This document shows positions 1 through 11,529 of a DNA stretch of 64,000 nt, piece by piece. The notes under the pieces are model-generated. The model worked only from the letters and a program-made list of their open reading frames with translations, ran no database searches and was not told where the DNA came from. This DNA is from Stercorarius parasiticus (Eukaryota; Chordata; Aves; Charadriiformes; Stercorariidae). Numbering within the stretch: the stretch's first letter is position 1; each line of letters opens with the position of its first letter. Made by a program: the position numbers and the translations under genes. The DNA lies in NCBI GenBank assembly GCA_013396915.1, contig VWZL01002782.1, positions 124,714 through 188,713 of the forward strand. The letters run 5' to 3'.

Positions 1-1137
1 AAATATTCTGTCAATAATTCTCCATCTTTGCATATTAATTTAAATTCTTTAATCTAGTCTTGTTTTAATTATGTTATTCATGAAGAGGCCAATGACAAAA
101 AGGATAGGGTTCTGGATACACACACTGATGACTTGCTGCATATATAGAGAGATCTGTATAGGCACCTCTTTAAGTGTCATTGCTACTTCTGTTCATGTTT
201 TTCAATTTTCTGGTCATTATGTCATGAGTAATATTATCTTATCATTTGGCTTTCATACCTGTCATGATTGTAACCAATAGCACACAGTGGCTATTTCAAT
301 GTCTTCTTCTCTTTTTTCCCCTGAAAAAAAAGAGACAGGCTGTTGTGTTGGGTTTTTTTTTGCCAAAGATTGTTTAAGAGAAAACAACAATATAACACCC
401 ATTAATTTAGAGTATCCATGAAGAACACCAAGTAGATAGTCAACAGAGAATAATACACAACTTTTTATGATCTCCACAGCAAATGATTCTCATGCTAAAT
501 TACTAGTACACTATATAGAACTCATCTAAAGTTATCTTAACATTAAAAATAAATAAAACATTAAAATAAATGCTAATATTGCAATTACAATAATTTTTCA
601 GGAAATAATTTCAAATTCTGGGCTTCTCATCACTCTGTCCTTTCTTCTGTTGAGATTAGAAATACTGATCATGGCAGGACATAATTTATCAGTTCATTTC
701 AGAACAAGACTCGGACTGAATTTCAGTACAAGCAGCAGAAAATGTATTAAAGTAACATTAAACACCATTGGTTCTTGCAGTACTTATATCAAGCAAAATT
801 AAAAATATATACCTTTTCATAGGTAAAAAATACCAGAGTTTACATATTTTTTTTAAGAATTCACAAGACCAACCTTAGAATTGGGTGTTCTGGGACCCTA
901 TAAAGATATATTGCAAAATCTAACATCTCTTGTGAATCTTATTTAATACATAGCTGGTTTACAGTGGATTTTTAACAAAGTAGTGAAGAGCTTTGGATGT
1001 TGATTGTGCATGTGTACACTAAATTTCATATTTCACATATAGGAGAAAATAAAAAAATTATCATGAATATATGTATAAAAAAAAAAAGGAAAAGGCAAAT
1101 TTATTCTAAGAAAGGAAAGGGAAAAGGTAAATCTTGA
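1..1137. other. Upstream intron, unannotated AT-rich DNA
   Basis: Part of the intron preceding the CUB exon. It has A- and T-rich tracts and scattered stop codons in all frames. No exon, RNA gene or repeat family is recognised. Confidence 0.6.
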
Positions 1138-1237
1138 GCAACCTGGACTAACTCTCATCTTAAGCCTACTTTGAGCAGGAGTTTGGACTACCTGACCTCC
1201 ACAGATCCCTTCTGACCTAAATTTTTCTATAATTCTA
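1138..1237 (+). mobile_element. CR1 3' tail, sense strand, about 100 bases
   Basis: The block GAGCAGGAGTTTGGACTACC, then TGACCTCC, CCCTTCTGACCT and TTCTATAATTCT follows the order of the CR1 3' end (GGTTGGACTAGATGACCTCC, CCCTTCCAACC, TTCTATGATTCT). It is diverged, so an older copy. CR1 elements are usually truncated at the 5' end, and only the extreme 3' end is left here. The 5' limit is approximate. Confidence 0.75.
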
Positions 1238-2269
1238 AATTCAAAGGGCTCAACTACAAACATATGAAAAAAATTTAATGTTAATCATTAATAAAATAAA
1301 TCATGCTAATCTGCCACACAATTTTCCACACATGGCTAGCAGTGCTCCAAATGTATGTCTAGATTTCACTGGTGGGTATACACAGCTAAATTATTCAACT
1401 TGTTCCTTACTTATTTTTGACAGGTAAATACTATGGGTTTTGTTGGTCTGGTATGAACCCTGATGGGGTTATTCTCCTAGAATAGAGAAAGTGTTACCGT
1501 ATGTATATCAAATGAAAAGAATGTGTAGAGCTGAGTATCAGTAGAGCATTTCAGCAGCGCTATGAGCACACAAAAATTGTTCTTTCATCTGTCTCTCAAA
1601 CATATTGGTTTTAATAAAACAAAACCAACCAACCAAAAAGAAGCCCTAGAAACCCTGCAATTCCTTGCAAGAGAGCTTTCTTTACGGATGTATTATTTCA
1701 CAACAACACTCTGTGGATTTCCTGTTTGAGTTGAAAGCAGAAATATCTTCTCTGAGGCTAAAGTACATATCTTAAATAATCTTAAATTCCCTCATTAAAG
1801 TGAATCATGGTCCCCTTTCTATCATCATATTGCTGCAGAAAATTCATCCACTAAAAATTTTAACCGAAGTCTGTGTAAAATATATAATGCAATAGATGTT
1901 TGAACATAACCCTAAATAGTGTAAATTGGCTGGTGTTTAGTGGTTTGGTTTTTTTTCATCTGCTGACATTCTGGACCATTTTTAAGGCCAGTTTCTATAT
2001 CTTACTATCATCTCTACTAAGTACAGTTTTCTCAAACTGATGTACATTATCTGGTTGAGTGTCCATGAAAGCCACTAAAATTTTATATTGATTCCTTAAA
2101 CTATTGTATAAAAATAATTTTCATTGGTATATAATATAAAGTAATATATTCTCAAGTAATATAAACTATGTACTTTTAAGTCAGTTGTTTTTTTCATGAT
2201 GAAATACTCTTTGGTACAGCAACCTGTCACACACAGTTTTCATTATCAGTCAACTAACCATATGTTGTG
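1238..2269. other. Upstream intron, nothing recognised
   Basis: AT-rich intronic DNA leading up to the CUB exon acceptor, with no gene or repeat family recognised. Confidence 0.55.
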
Positions 2270-2285
2270 CTTTTTTGTTTCTTAG
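2270..2285 (+). other. 3' splice acceptor of the CUB exon
   Basis: A pyrimidine-rich run ending in CTTAG directly precedes the coding frame. A second AG (CAG at 2291-2293) lies eight bases downstream. Using it would shorten the exon and shift the frame against the next exon, so 2285 is preferred. Confidence 0.75.
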
Positions 2286-2398
2286 GTTAACAGGATTTCA
2301 TCTTCCTCCACCTGTGACAAGTACAAAATCTGTATTTTCACTGCGCTTGACAAGTGACTTTGCAGTTAGTGCTCACGGATTTAAAGTTTACTATGAAG
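2286..2398 (+). CDS. CSMD3: CSMD exon, end of a CUB domain (CSMD3 most likely)
   Basis: Internal coding exon of 113 bases. It starts with the last base of a split codon, then reads 37 codons (LTGFHLPPPVTSTKS, then SVFSLRLTSDFAVSAHGF, then KVYYE) and ends with one base of the next codon. The pattern of a hydrophobic strand, 'SDFAVSAHGF', and a closing aromatic pair is the C-terminal strand pair of a CUB domain. CSMD proteins are very large type I membrane proteins with alternating CUB and Sushi domains, expressed mainly in brain and linked to synapse and dendrite development and complement control. The acceptor follows a T-rich tract (TTTTTTGTTTCTTAG) and the donor is GTAAGA. The last base G joins AA at 47601 to give Glu, keeping the frame into the next exon. 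The CSMD family call is strong. CSMD3 over CSMD1 or CSMD2 rests on recognising the peptide, with no alignment run. Confidence 0.82.
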
Positions 2399-2404
2399 GT
2401 AAGA
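2399..2404 (+). other. 5' splice donor of the CUB exon
   Basis: GTAAGA follows GAAG, a near-consensus U1 site. It opens a phase 1 intron, the same phase as the donor of the Sushi exon. Confidence 0.8.
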
Positions 2405-3102
2405 CATTCTTAACAAAAGATTCTGGATTTTTTTCCCCTGATCTTTATAGATAATAAATGTACCACAAAAATGTATACAAATACACACTTATAACCTTAT
2501 CTAATTACAATGTTTGCTTTTCATGCAGTGATTCTGATGCATAGACACACATCTGAAGCCAAAATATTTAAAACTCTACAGTCTATAGTCCAATCCAGAC
2601 ACAAATATTTTATAACCTTTACTTTAATAATGCCAAGTTCTTTAAATTCTGAAAAACATAATCATAATCTTTCTGGTCCTTCTAAGGTATGCTTATTCGA
2701 ATTCCTGCCAAGACATTACTAGTTACTCTTGAATTTCACTAGATAGTTGAATTTATATCTGCAGGTTTTATGGACGGATTTATTCTCACAGTTTTGCATA
2801 GAAGAAAAGCTGATTCAGTTCCCTGAACTGACACAAAGCTGCTTCCCTATTGCAGTTTTCACAATTGTCTACAGTTTTCACACAGACACTGAAGTAAATG
2901 AGCGGGCATAAGTATACCTGAAGTCCAGAAGTTCACTGTTGTATGTATGTTCCAGGAAGTATCTTGTTTATGATAAAGCTCACTTTAGTCATGTTTGAAG
3001 AGTTGGAATATAACATCCATCCATTATTTGAATTAATTCCTTGGCACTTACTGGGACTATGAACTCTAATATGTGTTCATAGGGTATAAACAGAATCGGT
3101 TG

Positions 3103-3155
3103 TTTCCCTTCCCCTTTTCTTTTCCTTTCCTTCTTTTTTTCTTTTTTTTTTTTTT
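3103..3155 (+). repeat. 53-base polypyrimidine tract
   Basis: Uninterrupted C/T run, first CT-mixed then nearly pure T, in the sense strand of the intron. There is no AG-bounded exon downstream, so it is read as low-complexity DNA and not as an acceptor tract. Confidence 0.85.
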
Positions 3156-6100
3156 AAATTGATGTAAAGACACTTGATCTTTCTGCTTCCATTAAGTGTC
3201 TCTGTCAGCAAGCCAGGAGCTAGAATAAACTGCCTGGAGAAGCTCTGAGGCTATTGTCTTAATCTCAGTCCCATCTGCAACAGAAACTAGTCTCTGAGAA
3301 AGTAACTAGCTGAGTAACACTTTGATAGCCAGGATAATATTCTAAACCTGGTAATGCAATGAAGGGGTGCCATAGAAATACAGCCCAGAATCATGCTGTA
3401 GTAAGAAGTCTTCAGCCATTGACATTGTTTACCTTCAGGTATGATGCATTAGAATGCTACTTCATATAGAAATTCCCTCCTTTATGTACTTATGTCAAGA
3501 TATGAAATGAAAAATGTAAAAGAATTTTCAGATCTTTTTTGCAACTTGAGTTATTATAGGAAATAAATGAGGCGAGTACACACACTCTTTTTTCTGGCTT
3601 GCACATGAGCAAGAGGTAATTTACAAAATAGAAATTCCAGCTGTATGTTTTGGATGGATTATAGCTACTTTGTAGTCTGTTAATTCAAGCTATGTGTAGC
3701 AATTGTTTTTGGCTACATTATAGCCGCTCTGTAGTCTGTTAATTTTTCAAGTGTTCAACAACTTTGTTCAGCAGCAGTGTTACAAAAATGTTTTATAGAA
3801 ATGTACTGTGCAATTCCTATGGATTTTTAACATGCATGTTAGGAAAATATGTAGCATTTTTTATCATTGATATGGTGCCATAAATTGGGAAATTCAAATT
3901 CACTATTTTTTGCCAAAAGGTTTTGCACTACTAATGCTAAGAGTACCATGGATTTCAATTATGATAGAGAATGATTAAACCTAAAATGGAAGATCACCAA
4001 TAGAGTTCAGTTTGCACATAGGATGGGTTCCTCACATAGTTTCCTTCTAGGCTAAAATAACATGCTGATTAATAGAACTCAAGCTTTAGATTTAGATTAA
4101 GATTTAGATCACTGACAAGTGTGGGGAAATTTTACCTTCAACCACAGAAATCAGCATTTTAGAACAAAACGTAAACTATAAACTTGTTACCTTGAATTTG
4201 ATACTCACCTTTTTTTGAATCTGAGGCTTTATTTTGTGAAATCAGGAATATCAAAAGAGGTTAGGCTACACCCCAGAGTTTTAGTTCAGTGGAGTCTCCC
4301 TTTGCACAGCCAGATATACTTTTTTAAGAACTGCATCGAGGCAGCTTCATTCAGTGAGAGAATTTTTCTTTCAGTTCCTGTTTTTCTGACTTCCTCTGAA
4401 GCTACCTCTCCTTATAACCAGATAGCAAAGAAATGAAAACTCATTACATTACATTCATTTTGTGCATCATTCCTTGACGTGAGAGAATAGATATATTTAA
4501 ATGATAATCACATCAGGGCAATCTCCATTTCTGTTCTTGTACTCTTTGTGAATGTGTATAACCCTGCAATCAACATTTTCAGGTCTGGTTCTACCTAGTA
4601 TCCAATTTTCAAAAATTTTGATTGCCCAGTTTTTAGTTTCCTGATGAAACATCTGCATACTTAGTACCCCTAAATATCAGACCACATACTTAAGTGCTTC
4701 ATTATGGATTTGTAATTTGAAACCTAAGACAGACATGATTAGCAACCTGTCATTGCAATAAAGCAAAATGATAGACAGAGATAACATGAGAGGGCAGGAT
4801 GATCAGTAGAGACATATATCTGAAGGGATTAGATCCAGGTGTGATTTGAAAAAGAAGGAACATACCTTTCATAATCAGTGATTGTTTAAAATACTTCCCT
4901 TTGAAATGTTTGGAAATAGAAGACAGACAGATGGTTATATGGGATGCATTACCGTTCACTATCTTTAAAACCAACAAACCTAAACAACAACAACAACAAA
5001 AAACCTCTAAATAAACAAGGCCCACCAACATCTCTTTCTCTGACCTCCCATCCTCTTTGACATATTTGCAATTGAGCTGAAAGTTGACAAGAAACTCCAG
5101 AGTACCTGACAGAATCTGTGAGAAATATGAAGCTGCTGTGGACTTTCTTGATCATAACATAGAAGAACAAATTAATTTTCTGGTCTCCTGGGAATAAAAA
5201 TGTGTATGAAAAGATATAAAATTATATCATAGATAGAACCACTATGCTGGGCCATCATAGGTAAGCCCCTGAGATTGCAGCCAGTCAAACTTAGTGTACA
5301 ATAGACCACAGAAATACCCACTCTGGCCTCCTACCATCAATATCATAAGCCTCAGTCTGTATCCTCTGTCCTCCATGCTTCTCTCCTTCTTTCTCGCCTT
5401 CTCATCTTCTTTATTCCTCTACGTCAACTGGCATATTTTGGTTAGCTTTGGTACCATTGCACACTTAGGTCTTTATGTTCAAATTCTCTATGATTTGGGA
5501 GAGAACACATCTGAGAAATACACCCCTCTATATAGCACAATACCACTGGAGAAAAAGGATTTCATGAGAGAAAACTGAAACAGATTACTCCAAAGAAAAA
5601 CTTCCCTTACAGTGACAATAGAAAATGGTGAGATGCATTTAAAATTAAGGAAGGATTTTAAGAAAAAAACTTGAGCTACAATAATTACCAGCAGCAATTT
5701 ATCATTTCATCACTGTCCAAGGACACAGCTTTGCTGGCTGGAGTGAGAAATGGAGGAGTTATAAGTCTGTTGATTCCATGTCTGTTTTTTTCTGGAGAGA
5801 TTTCTGGCATCTTTTTTCTTTTTTTAGTAGCTTTCAGGGTCTGTGTAAAATGTATAGGTATTAATGTACAGAGGAGAAATGCTATACTTATCCTTTATTT
5901 GATCATTTAGGCCAAGTCACAGTGTAGCTGTGTCCTTTTAATTTTATTTCTGATAAAATTATTTTCGTTTCAGAATAGAAGAATTTAACACACTTTTCCA
6001 TTTCCTTTTGTCCTGAGATATACAAGCAGCTTTATTCACTGAGGGCATGGGAGGGGAAATACAGCTGCTCAGAAAGAAAGCAACATAGCAGCTTGGCCCA

Positions 6101-6609
6101 TACAGCAAGGGGCTTCAGTGAAACTAGTCCTGCTTTGAACAGTGCTTCCTTTTACTCTTACTAGGTTATTTTACAACTATTAAACAGGTAGCTGACATTG
6201 TTAAAATCATTGACTTCATTAACAAATTTACTGCTAGAATTTATGGCAATCTTTATCCAAGGCAAATAGGATAGACATTTTTGTGCTATCCTATTGATCA
6301 TGGGGAAGAAAAAAAGAACTTAATATATAAATTATTCTTATAGTGAAAACTCAATGTCTTGGAGGAGAATTGCAATTACTTATAATAGTGTTATGAAATA
6401 TAATTTTATCTGTTTTGTACTGCTACATATCTTTTTAATGCTGAATTATAGAACTGAATTATTAGACACTGTATAAATAATGAAATAGTCTTCATGTTTG
6501 TACTGGAGTGGTGCTATAGGAATTCAGCATTCTGCTGAAATGCTTTTGAGATGGGTTTGAGAGCAATGTTAGAAATTTCAAGACTGATCTCATCTTTCTG
6601 GATAATGGC

Positions 6610-6630
6610 GGGGGGGGCGGGAAAGAAGGG
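6610..6630 (+). other. Guanine-rich G-quadruplex-like motif
   Basis: Eight G, C, three G, AAAGAA, three G. The run of eight can supply two G-triplets, giving four triplets with short loops, the usual form of an intramolecular G-quadruplex. It is isolated in AT-rich intron. Function unknown. Confidence 0.4.
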
Positions 6631-7265
6631 AGCAGATGGTGTTTATTAATGAAATAGGATTTCCATCTAGTGACTTCTAGGGACATATCATGCATTTCTT
6701 TCAGCAATATTAGGAAAAATTGGTAGCTGATGTACAGGATTATTGAAGCATGTAGATTAGAAATACTAGTAGGACTTAAAATGTGCCAGGATGCGGATGC
6801 TAAAAATAATTTTGGCAGTTGGTATAGAGCTAGAGAATGTGAACAAATAGGATCATCTATTTTTAGCTTTGCTGCCTATTAGAATTCAGAAATATGGCTA
6901 CAGATAATCTAAATCTTGGATTTAGGTAAGGTTCATGAAGTACTAAGCTAATAATATCACTACTGATTTCATACAAAAATTTAAAGGAGTACTAATGAAT
7001 TATTGATTAACGTTGGAGTGGTCTCTATAAAAGGTCCACCAAAAAGTGTTTGCCAGGTTGGAGTTGTAAAAGCCGCAGACTTTAAGCTGTAAAGTTGTCA
7101 CCAGGCCTACTAGCTGACAAATACTACAGGCTTGTTTTTGTTATTCAGATTTTGTCATAGCTATTTTGGGTATGGCTGCTCTCCATTATAAGATTGCTTC
7201 AGCAAGCTCTTAATAAAAATGGAATTAAATTGAGTTTGCCTAGTGTTTTTGAAAGAAAAGTACAC

Positions 7266-7334
7266 AAAGAAAAGAAAAGAAAAGAAAAGAAAAGAAAAGA
7301 AAAGAAAAGAAAAGAAAAGAAAAGAAAAGAAAAA
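7266..7334 (+). repeat. (AAAGA)13 microsatellite
   Basis: Thirteen uninterrupted AAAGA units (7266-7330) followed by four more A, giving a 69-base homopurine strand. The absence of interruptions suggests a recently expanded and probably length-variable locus. Confidence 0.95.
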
Positions 7335-9014
7335 TTAAAATAGAGAATGCTTAAATTACCTAAACAGATATACTCATCGTGGAAACTCCTGTTTTAAAGG
7401 TGAAACATACTACGTCTAACAAGGGAACATACTAAACATAAGAAGGCAATCTAAATTCTAACTTTTTACTTCCATTCAACCTGTTGGATAACAAGAAAAG
7501 AAAAACATGCTGGAGTTTCTTTCTGCTGAATGTAGGAGTATCTGTCACATCGTCTAGGAAGTCACATCAAGTTATCTAGCATATCCTTCTGGTCTTGGAA
7601 TACTAATTGTGGATGGAAAACATCCCAACAATGTCTGTTCATAGACTTGTAACTACTATCCACAGCATGTGATGCAGAAATAAAATGGCTCTATATTCAG
7701 GGAAGTAGTAAACATGAAAGATGCTTACCAGGGTTTGACTTTATTATACCACTCTTCAAAGTAGTCACCAATGTGGTGGGTTGCTCTGAACTCCCTTGCT
7801 ATAAGAAAAGCAAAGGGAAAGTCACGATTTACAATATCTTTAAATTAATTTAGTAAATGAAGGGGAATTATCAAATAATAAGCAAAGTTTAGAGAAAGAA
7901 TAAACAAATATCTAAGCTATAAAATATGATGCTAGGTCATGTTGCGAAGTGAGTTTTTTATATTGATATGTTTGCAGTGTAACTCTACTAAGAAAAGTAA
8001 ACTTGCACAAATTTTATGCTGTGATTAACAATAGCAGAATATTATCCTGCTTTGGATCATATTTTTGATACTTCAGGATCAATCCAGACAACAAAAAGCA
8101 AAACAAGAACTCCACCCTACTAAAAGTTTCAAAATACCTCAGATATTTTATCTGGTAAAACTAAAAATCAATATTCTTCCCCATGGACGATACAGAGATG
8201 TATAGCCATATGGCATTTTCCTAGCCAATATTTTTTAAAATCATGTTACATTTCCAAAATTCACTCTGTCAGTTAATACTTAACATTGTCACTAAATAAA
8301 ATAAGTATTGGCTGGCAGAATACTTTTTTTTTACAGTTGATCCAGTGTAGCCTGTGTGTCACAGTACATCATTGCCTCAGGACTATCAAGCTAATCCTAA
8401 TGCCAGAAGCACTTGTAATGCTGTAGTATAGATGGGAATCACTCTTTATGAAATCAATACCAGGTTGCCTTTGTGCTTGTTAATTTCAAATATGTTACCT
8501 ATATGTTGTATTGTTCCCACTATTTCTGTATAGGAATCCAGAGAGAGTAAAGGAAAATAGGCCTGTGGACTTAATACGGTTATTCTTTTATTGAATTTCA
8601 CATCATTTTATTGACATTGCAATCACTGATTTGGTTTTCACTAAAGAATAACTTCTGGAAACAAATTCAGCTCTTGAAGACATTTAGATTTAAGAAAACT
8701 ATCACTTTATTTGATCCCACTGATCAGTCTGCCTCACTTAGAAGTCAGACTTTTTAACTCAGATTTTTAAACTTCCAGTCAATAGCTCTTGTTCTGCTTT
8801 TATCTGCTAATTTACAGAGCCCTTAGTATTAGCATCTGTTAGTTGTTATGCTGGGTTCTTAAGTACTGCAATAAAATCACACACTTCAGAGTATTCTTTC
8901 TCTTTAATATGGGCTTTTAAAGTCTTAACATTTTGTTCTGAATCACAAAATTATTTTGTGATAGTCTTCTGCATTTTCATCATTTTTAGAGTGTTGTGGT
9001 ATCTGTGTGAAAAA
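7335..9014. other. Intron stretch, nothing recognised
   Basis: AT-rich intronic DNA with no repeat family, exon or RNA gene recognised. Base composition changes sharply to GC-richer at about 9020. Confidence 0.5.
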
Positions 9015-9210
9015 CAGATCGGGTTAGTATGCTCGTCCGGCCGAGCCCTGCGCCTGATCACCACAATGTGTCCTATCTTCTCAATAAATACTTTTTTAAC
9101 TTTTGGTGCAATTTCACGCTCTGTCCTCTGTGTGTGTGTGTGTGTGAGGGCTTCAAGGGCTGAGTGCCAGCTACTGGAGTCACGCTGGCAGTGTGGGCGG
9201 CCCTAGTTTG
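9015..9210 (+). mobile_element. Possible 3' part of an endogenous retroviral LTR
   Basis: A GC-rich block (CCGGCCGAGCCCTGCGCCTG) precedes TCAATAAATAC, whose AATAAA signal is at 9083-9088, and about 120 bases with a (TG)9 run follow. This order, GC-rich promoter end, polyadenylation signal and U5-like tail, is that of an LTR. Immediately after it, TGGTATCAG at 9211 resembles the start of a leucine-tRNA primer-binding site, as used by ERV-L elements. No clear TG...CA termini, target duplication or second LTR was found. The LTR-family call is from layout and memory only. Confidence 0.4.
9129..9146 (+). repeat. (TG)9 dinucleotide repeat
   Basis: Nine uninterrupted TG units inside the LTR-like block. 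Confidence 0.95.
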
Positions 9211-10063
9211 TGGTATCAGCTACTGGAGTGAGTGGGGTCTCAGTGCCTGCTAGTAGAGTGGGTGGTGGTCTTGGCTGCTATTCACTGGGGCGGGAAGGGT
9301 GTCTGTCTCAAAAAACAGCTACTGGGAGGAACTGGCTTGAGTGAAGCAAGTGAGGGGTTCAGAGTAGGCAGCTGAAGCAGGTCATGTGCCTAGTGCTGAG
9401 GGCATGTGGAGGGCAACCTCTTCAAACTGGGTGTGAATGTATCATTCACTAGCATACTTCTATCTGAACTCGTTGGCAGGTAGGAGGTCCTGGATCTGGG
9501 ATGAGATATGAGGCATGTGGAGAGCCCATGCTGGACAAATGTGTGAGGGCTGTGTGTTTGCTAGTGAGCATCAACCCGGACCAGACAGCAAGTAGGGGAC
9601 CCACGGGGCAGGTGTGAAGGCCTGGAATCTAGGCAGGGGTGCTGGGCAGACAGGGAGGTCATGCTGGTAATTGGGGGATCCACAAATGTATGTGTGCTTG
9701 TGAACCCAGATAGTCTCATGTGCGTGCCTATACTAGTGACCTCCTGTGCAAAGAGGAGACGTGGCTGCTAGTGCTTGTGTTTTATGAGTCCTGTAGTAGA
9801 AGGCAGCACCTTCTCTGTGGCAGTCTGTAGCCAGTCATGTCAGTGTCTTGTGTGTGTCTGTGTGTTTCTCTGGGATATATGCTCAGCTGTGCAGATGGTT
9901 AAAACTGCAAATGGGAAAGCTTTAAGGAGGTCCATTGGCCAGAATCAGACATCCCCAGGTCTCAAGGTGCCCCAGGCTGGGCTCCTATGGCAAGAGAAAC
10001 TTCCAGGCCCCAGAACTGCTGGAGGCAGTGGCCACTTATCCCTTCACATCCTTAAATGTTATT
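9211..10063 (+). mobile_element. GC-richer block, possible retroviral leader or unknown repeat
   Basis: About 850 bases rich in G and in TG/GTG words, unlike the flanking intron. The word CAGCTACTGG occurs three times at its start (about 9168, 9217 and 9316), and GAGGGC, GGCATGTGGAG and CTAGTG words recur. Stop codons interrupt all frames, and no gag, pol or env likeness was recognised, including in the 105-codon open frame at 9775-10092. If the preceding block is an LTR, this would be the untranslated leader of a decayed element. It could equally be an unclassified repeat. It ends abruptly where the antisense CR1 relic begins. Confidence 0.35.
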
Positions 10064-11010
10064 TGGGTTCATCAAGCATAATTTGCCATTAGTTAAGTCT
10101 GTGCTGACTATTCCCAATTACATTCATCCTTCAGAAGCTGGAAAATGGATTACAAAAGTGTGCTCTTCAGGCTACTTCCAGGCACTGAGGGAAAGGTTTG
10201 TAGTTTATAGTGCCTGTGGTGGTCCTTCTTGTTACATTAGACAGGTATATCACTGGTCTTTCTAGTCATGAGGGACTACTGCTTATTGCCATAATTTTTC
10301 ATGGATTACAGACAGCAGCTTTTTCAGTCAGGACAGCTCTTTCAGTACTGTTGGGTGAATTTATGAATGTGACTATATTCAACTTATTCCTTACTTACTG
10401 CACACCCAGAACTGACTATCTCTCTCCTCCTCAACTTACCGATGCATGAAGAGGTTTCTTCCTGTGAAGAGTGATGCACAAAAGGCATCGAGTTCTTTGG
10501 CCTTTTCCATGTTATCCATTGCTGTTTTCTCAACTCACCAGTGTATCTGCATTTCCCCCTGTCCTTCTTTTTGCTACTAGCGTACTTGTAGAATCCCTTT
10601 TTATAATCCATTATACCCCTCACTAGTGTTAATGCCCCCTTATTTTGTTGCTAAGTACTGAATCAATGCTTTTATGCTCTTTTCTTGTTGACTGTCCTTT
10701 TTTCCATTTTTTTTTGTCTGTACTTTTTTGCATTTTAGTTCATTAAGAAGTTCCCTTGTTAGTTCATGAGTCATTTGCCAAAGTTCACTTCCCCTTAAAA
10801 CAATTGATTGTCTTTTAAAAAAATCATCTGTCTCTCTGGCTGCCCTTCCTCCTCATAATTGTTTCCCAGGAGATTCTGCCTAAAAATTCCCTGAATGAAT
10901 CCAAACATGATGTCTTACAGTCTACCGTTCCAATTTTACTACTTACTTCCCAGCCTTCCTTCTAATCCTGGGCTCAATTTTCTTCTCTTCCAGTTCACTT
11001 CCAGTTAGTT
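10064..11010 (-). mobile_element. Old CR1 relic: reverse transcriptase start and linker
   Basis: Read on the minus strand, the segment follows CR1 ORF2 from the linker between endonuclease and reverse transcriptase into the early RT domain. Recognisable landmarks on the + strand are CATCAAGCATAATTTGCC and TGTGCTGACTATTCCCAATT (the HGF..G..C.TNL region), GACAGCAGC with TCAGTACTGTTGGGTGAAT (the [11 protein letters not shown] region), GGCATCGAGTTCTTTGGCC (the AEVLN region) and TACTTGTAGAATCCCTTTTT (the GFYKY region). Around 10880-10990 the minus strand resembles the 'FR.LLG.IPW' linker block. Many stops and indels make it an ancient copy. The catalytic FADD half and the 3' end are missing at the 10064 side, where the LTR-like block begins. 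Confidence 0.7.
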
Positions 11011-11119
11011 TTTTCTTTACCTTGATCAGGCGGTTTTGTTTCTTCCCAGCAATCCTACTTCATCTTCAGATGAAGTACCATGATGAAGGAGTTCAAACCC
11101 TTGAAGACAACTGTGCAAC

Positions 11120-11480
11120 TAGGCATTGGTCTCCTGGATGTACTTGCTCATAGCCAGAGCTTTTCTCTTAACCAGAAGGATCGAGAGGGATGCCGACACC
11201 ATCTTGGATCATATCCCTATCACTCTTCCCCTCAGAATCCCCTCAGATCTGCTTAATGTTTCCTTTGGCCATGTTATTACCACTCACGTGGGTGAATTGC
11301 ATGAAGTAGCAGTTGCAAAGCTGAGCATACAGCAATTGCTCTGTGAAATTATGGGTCTGGGCTCCTGACAAGAAGCACATTGTCCAAGACTATGGGTCTA
11401 GCTTGCAGACAGGGGATCGTGCCATGCAAGACGGAGTGTCTAATCACTGGTACCTCTCAAAGGCTCAATATGGATGGCTG
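11120..11480 (-). mobile_element. Old CR1 relic: ORF1 esterase-like remnant
   Basis: One minus-strand frame reads CFLSGAQTHNFTEQLLYAQL, then YFMQFTHVSGNNMAKGNIK and a stop. This follows the block 'CLPGA ... HVGTND-A-G' of the SGNH-type esterase in CR1 ORF1. Further along, the strand resembles the 'VVFSSILPV' block. At the 5' side (about 11440) TTGAGAGGTACC resembles the 'LLRGT' block. It continues the antisense CR1 relic at 10064-11010, in the order expected for one element read right to left, but without the endonuclease domain between them. The match is from motif memory. Confidence 0.5.
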
Positions 11481-11529
11481 TGTCACTTTTTATTGACAGA
11501 ATGCAAAAGTACAGTTAAACATTGTTCCT

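Larger units (their letters stand above)
2405..7265. other. Intron stretch with simple tracts only
   Basis: No exon or interspersed repeat recognised. It holds a pure pyrimidine run at 3103-3155, five CAA units at 4985-4999 and a guanine-rich run at 6610-6630. Open frames here (up to 94 codons) lack any family likeness or codon bias. Confidence 0.55.

Noticed and set aside
3103..3155. Polypyrimidine tract as a splice acceptor
   Set aside because: No AG-bounded open exon with CUB or Sushi likeness follows.
9775..10092. 105-codon open frame as a retroviral gag remnant
   Set aside because: No gag, nucleocapsid zinc-knuckle or protease motif, and it runs across the junction into the CR1 relic.
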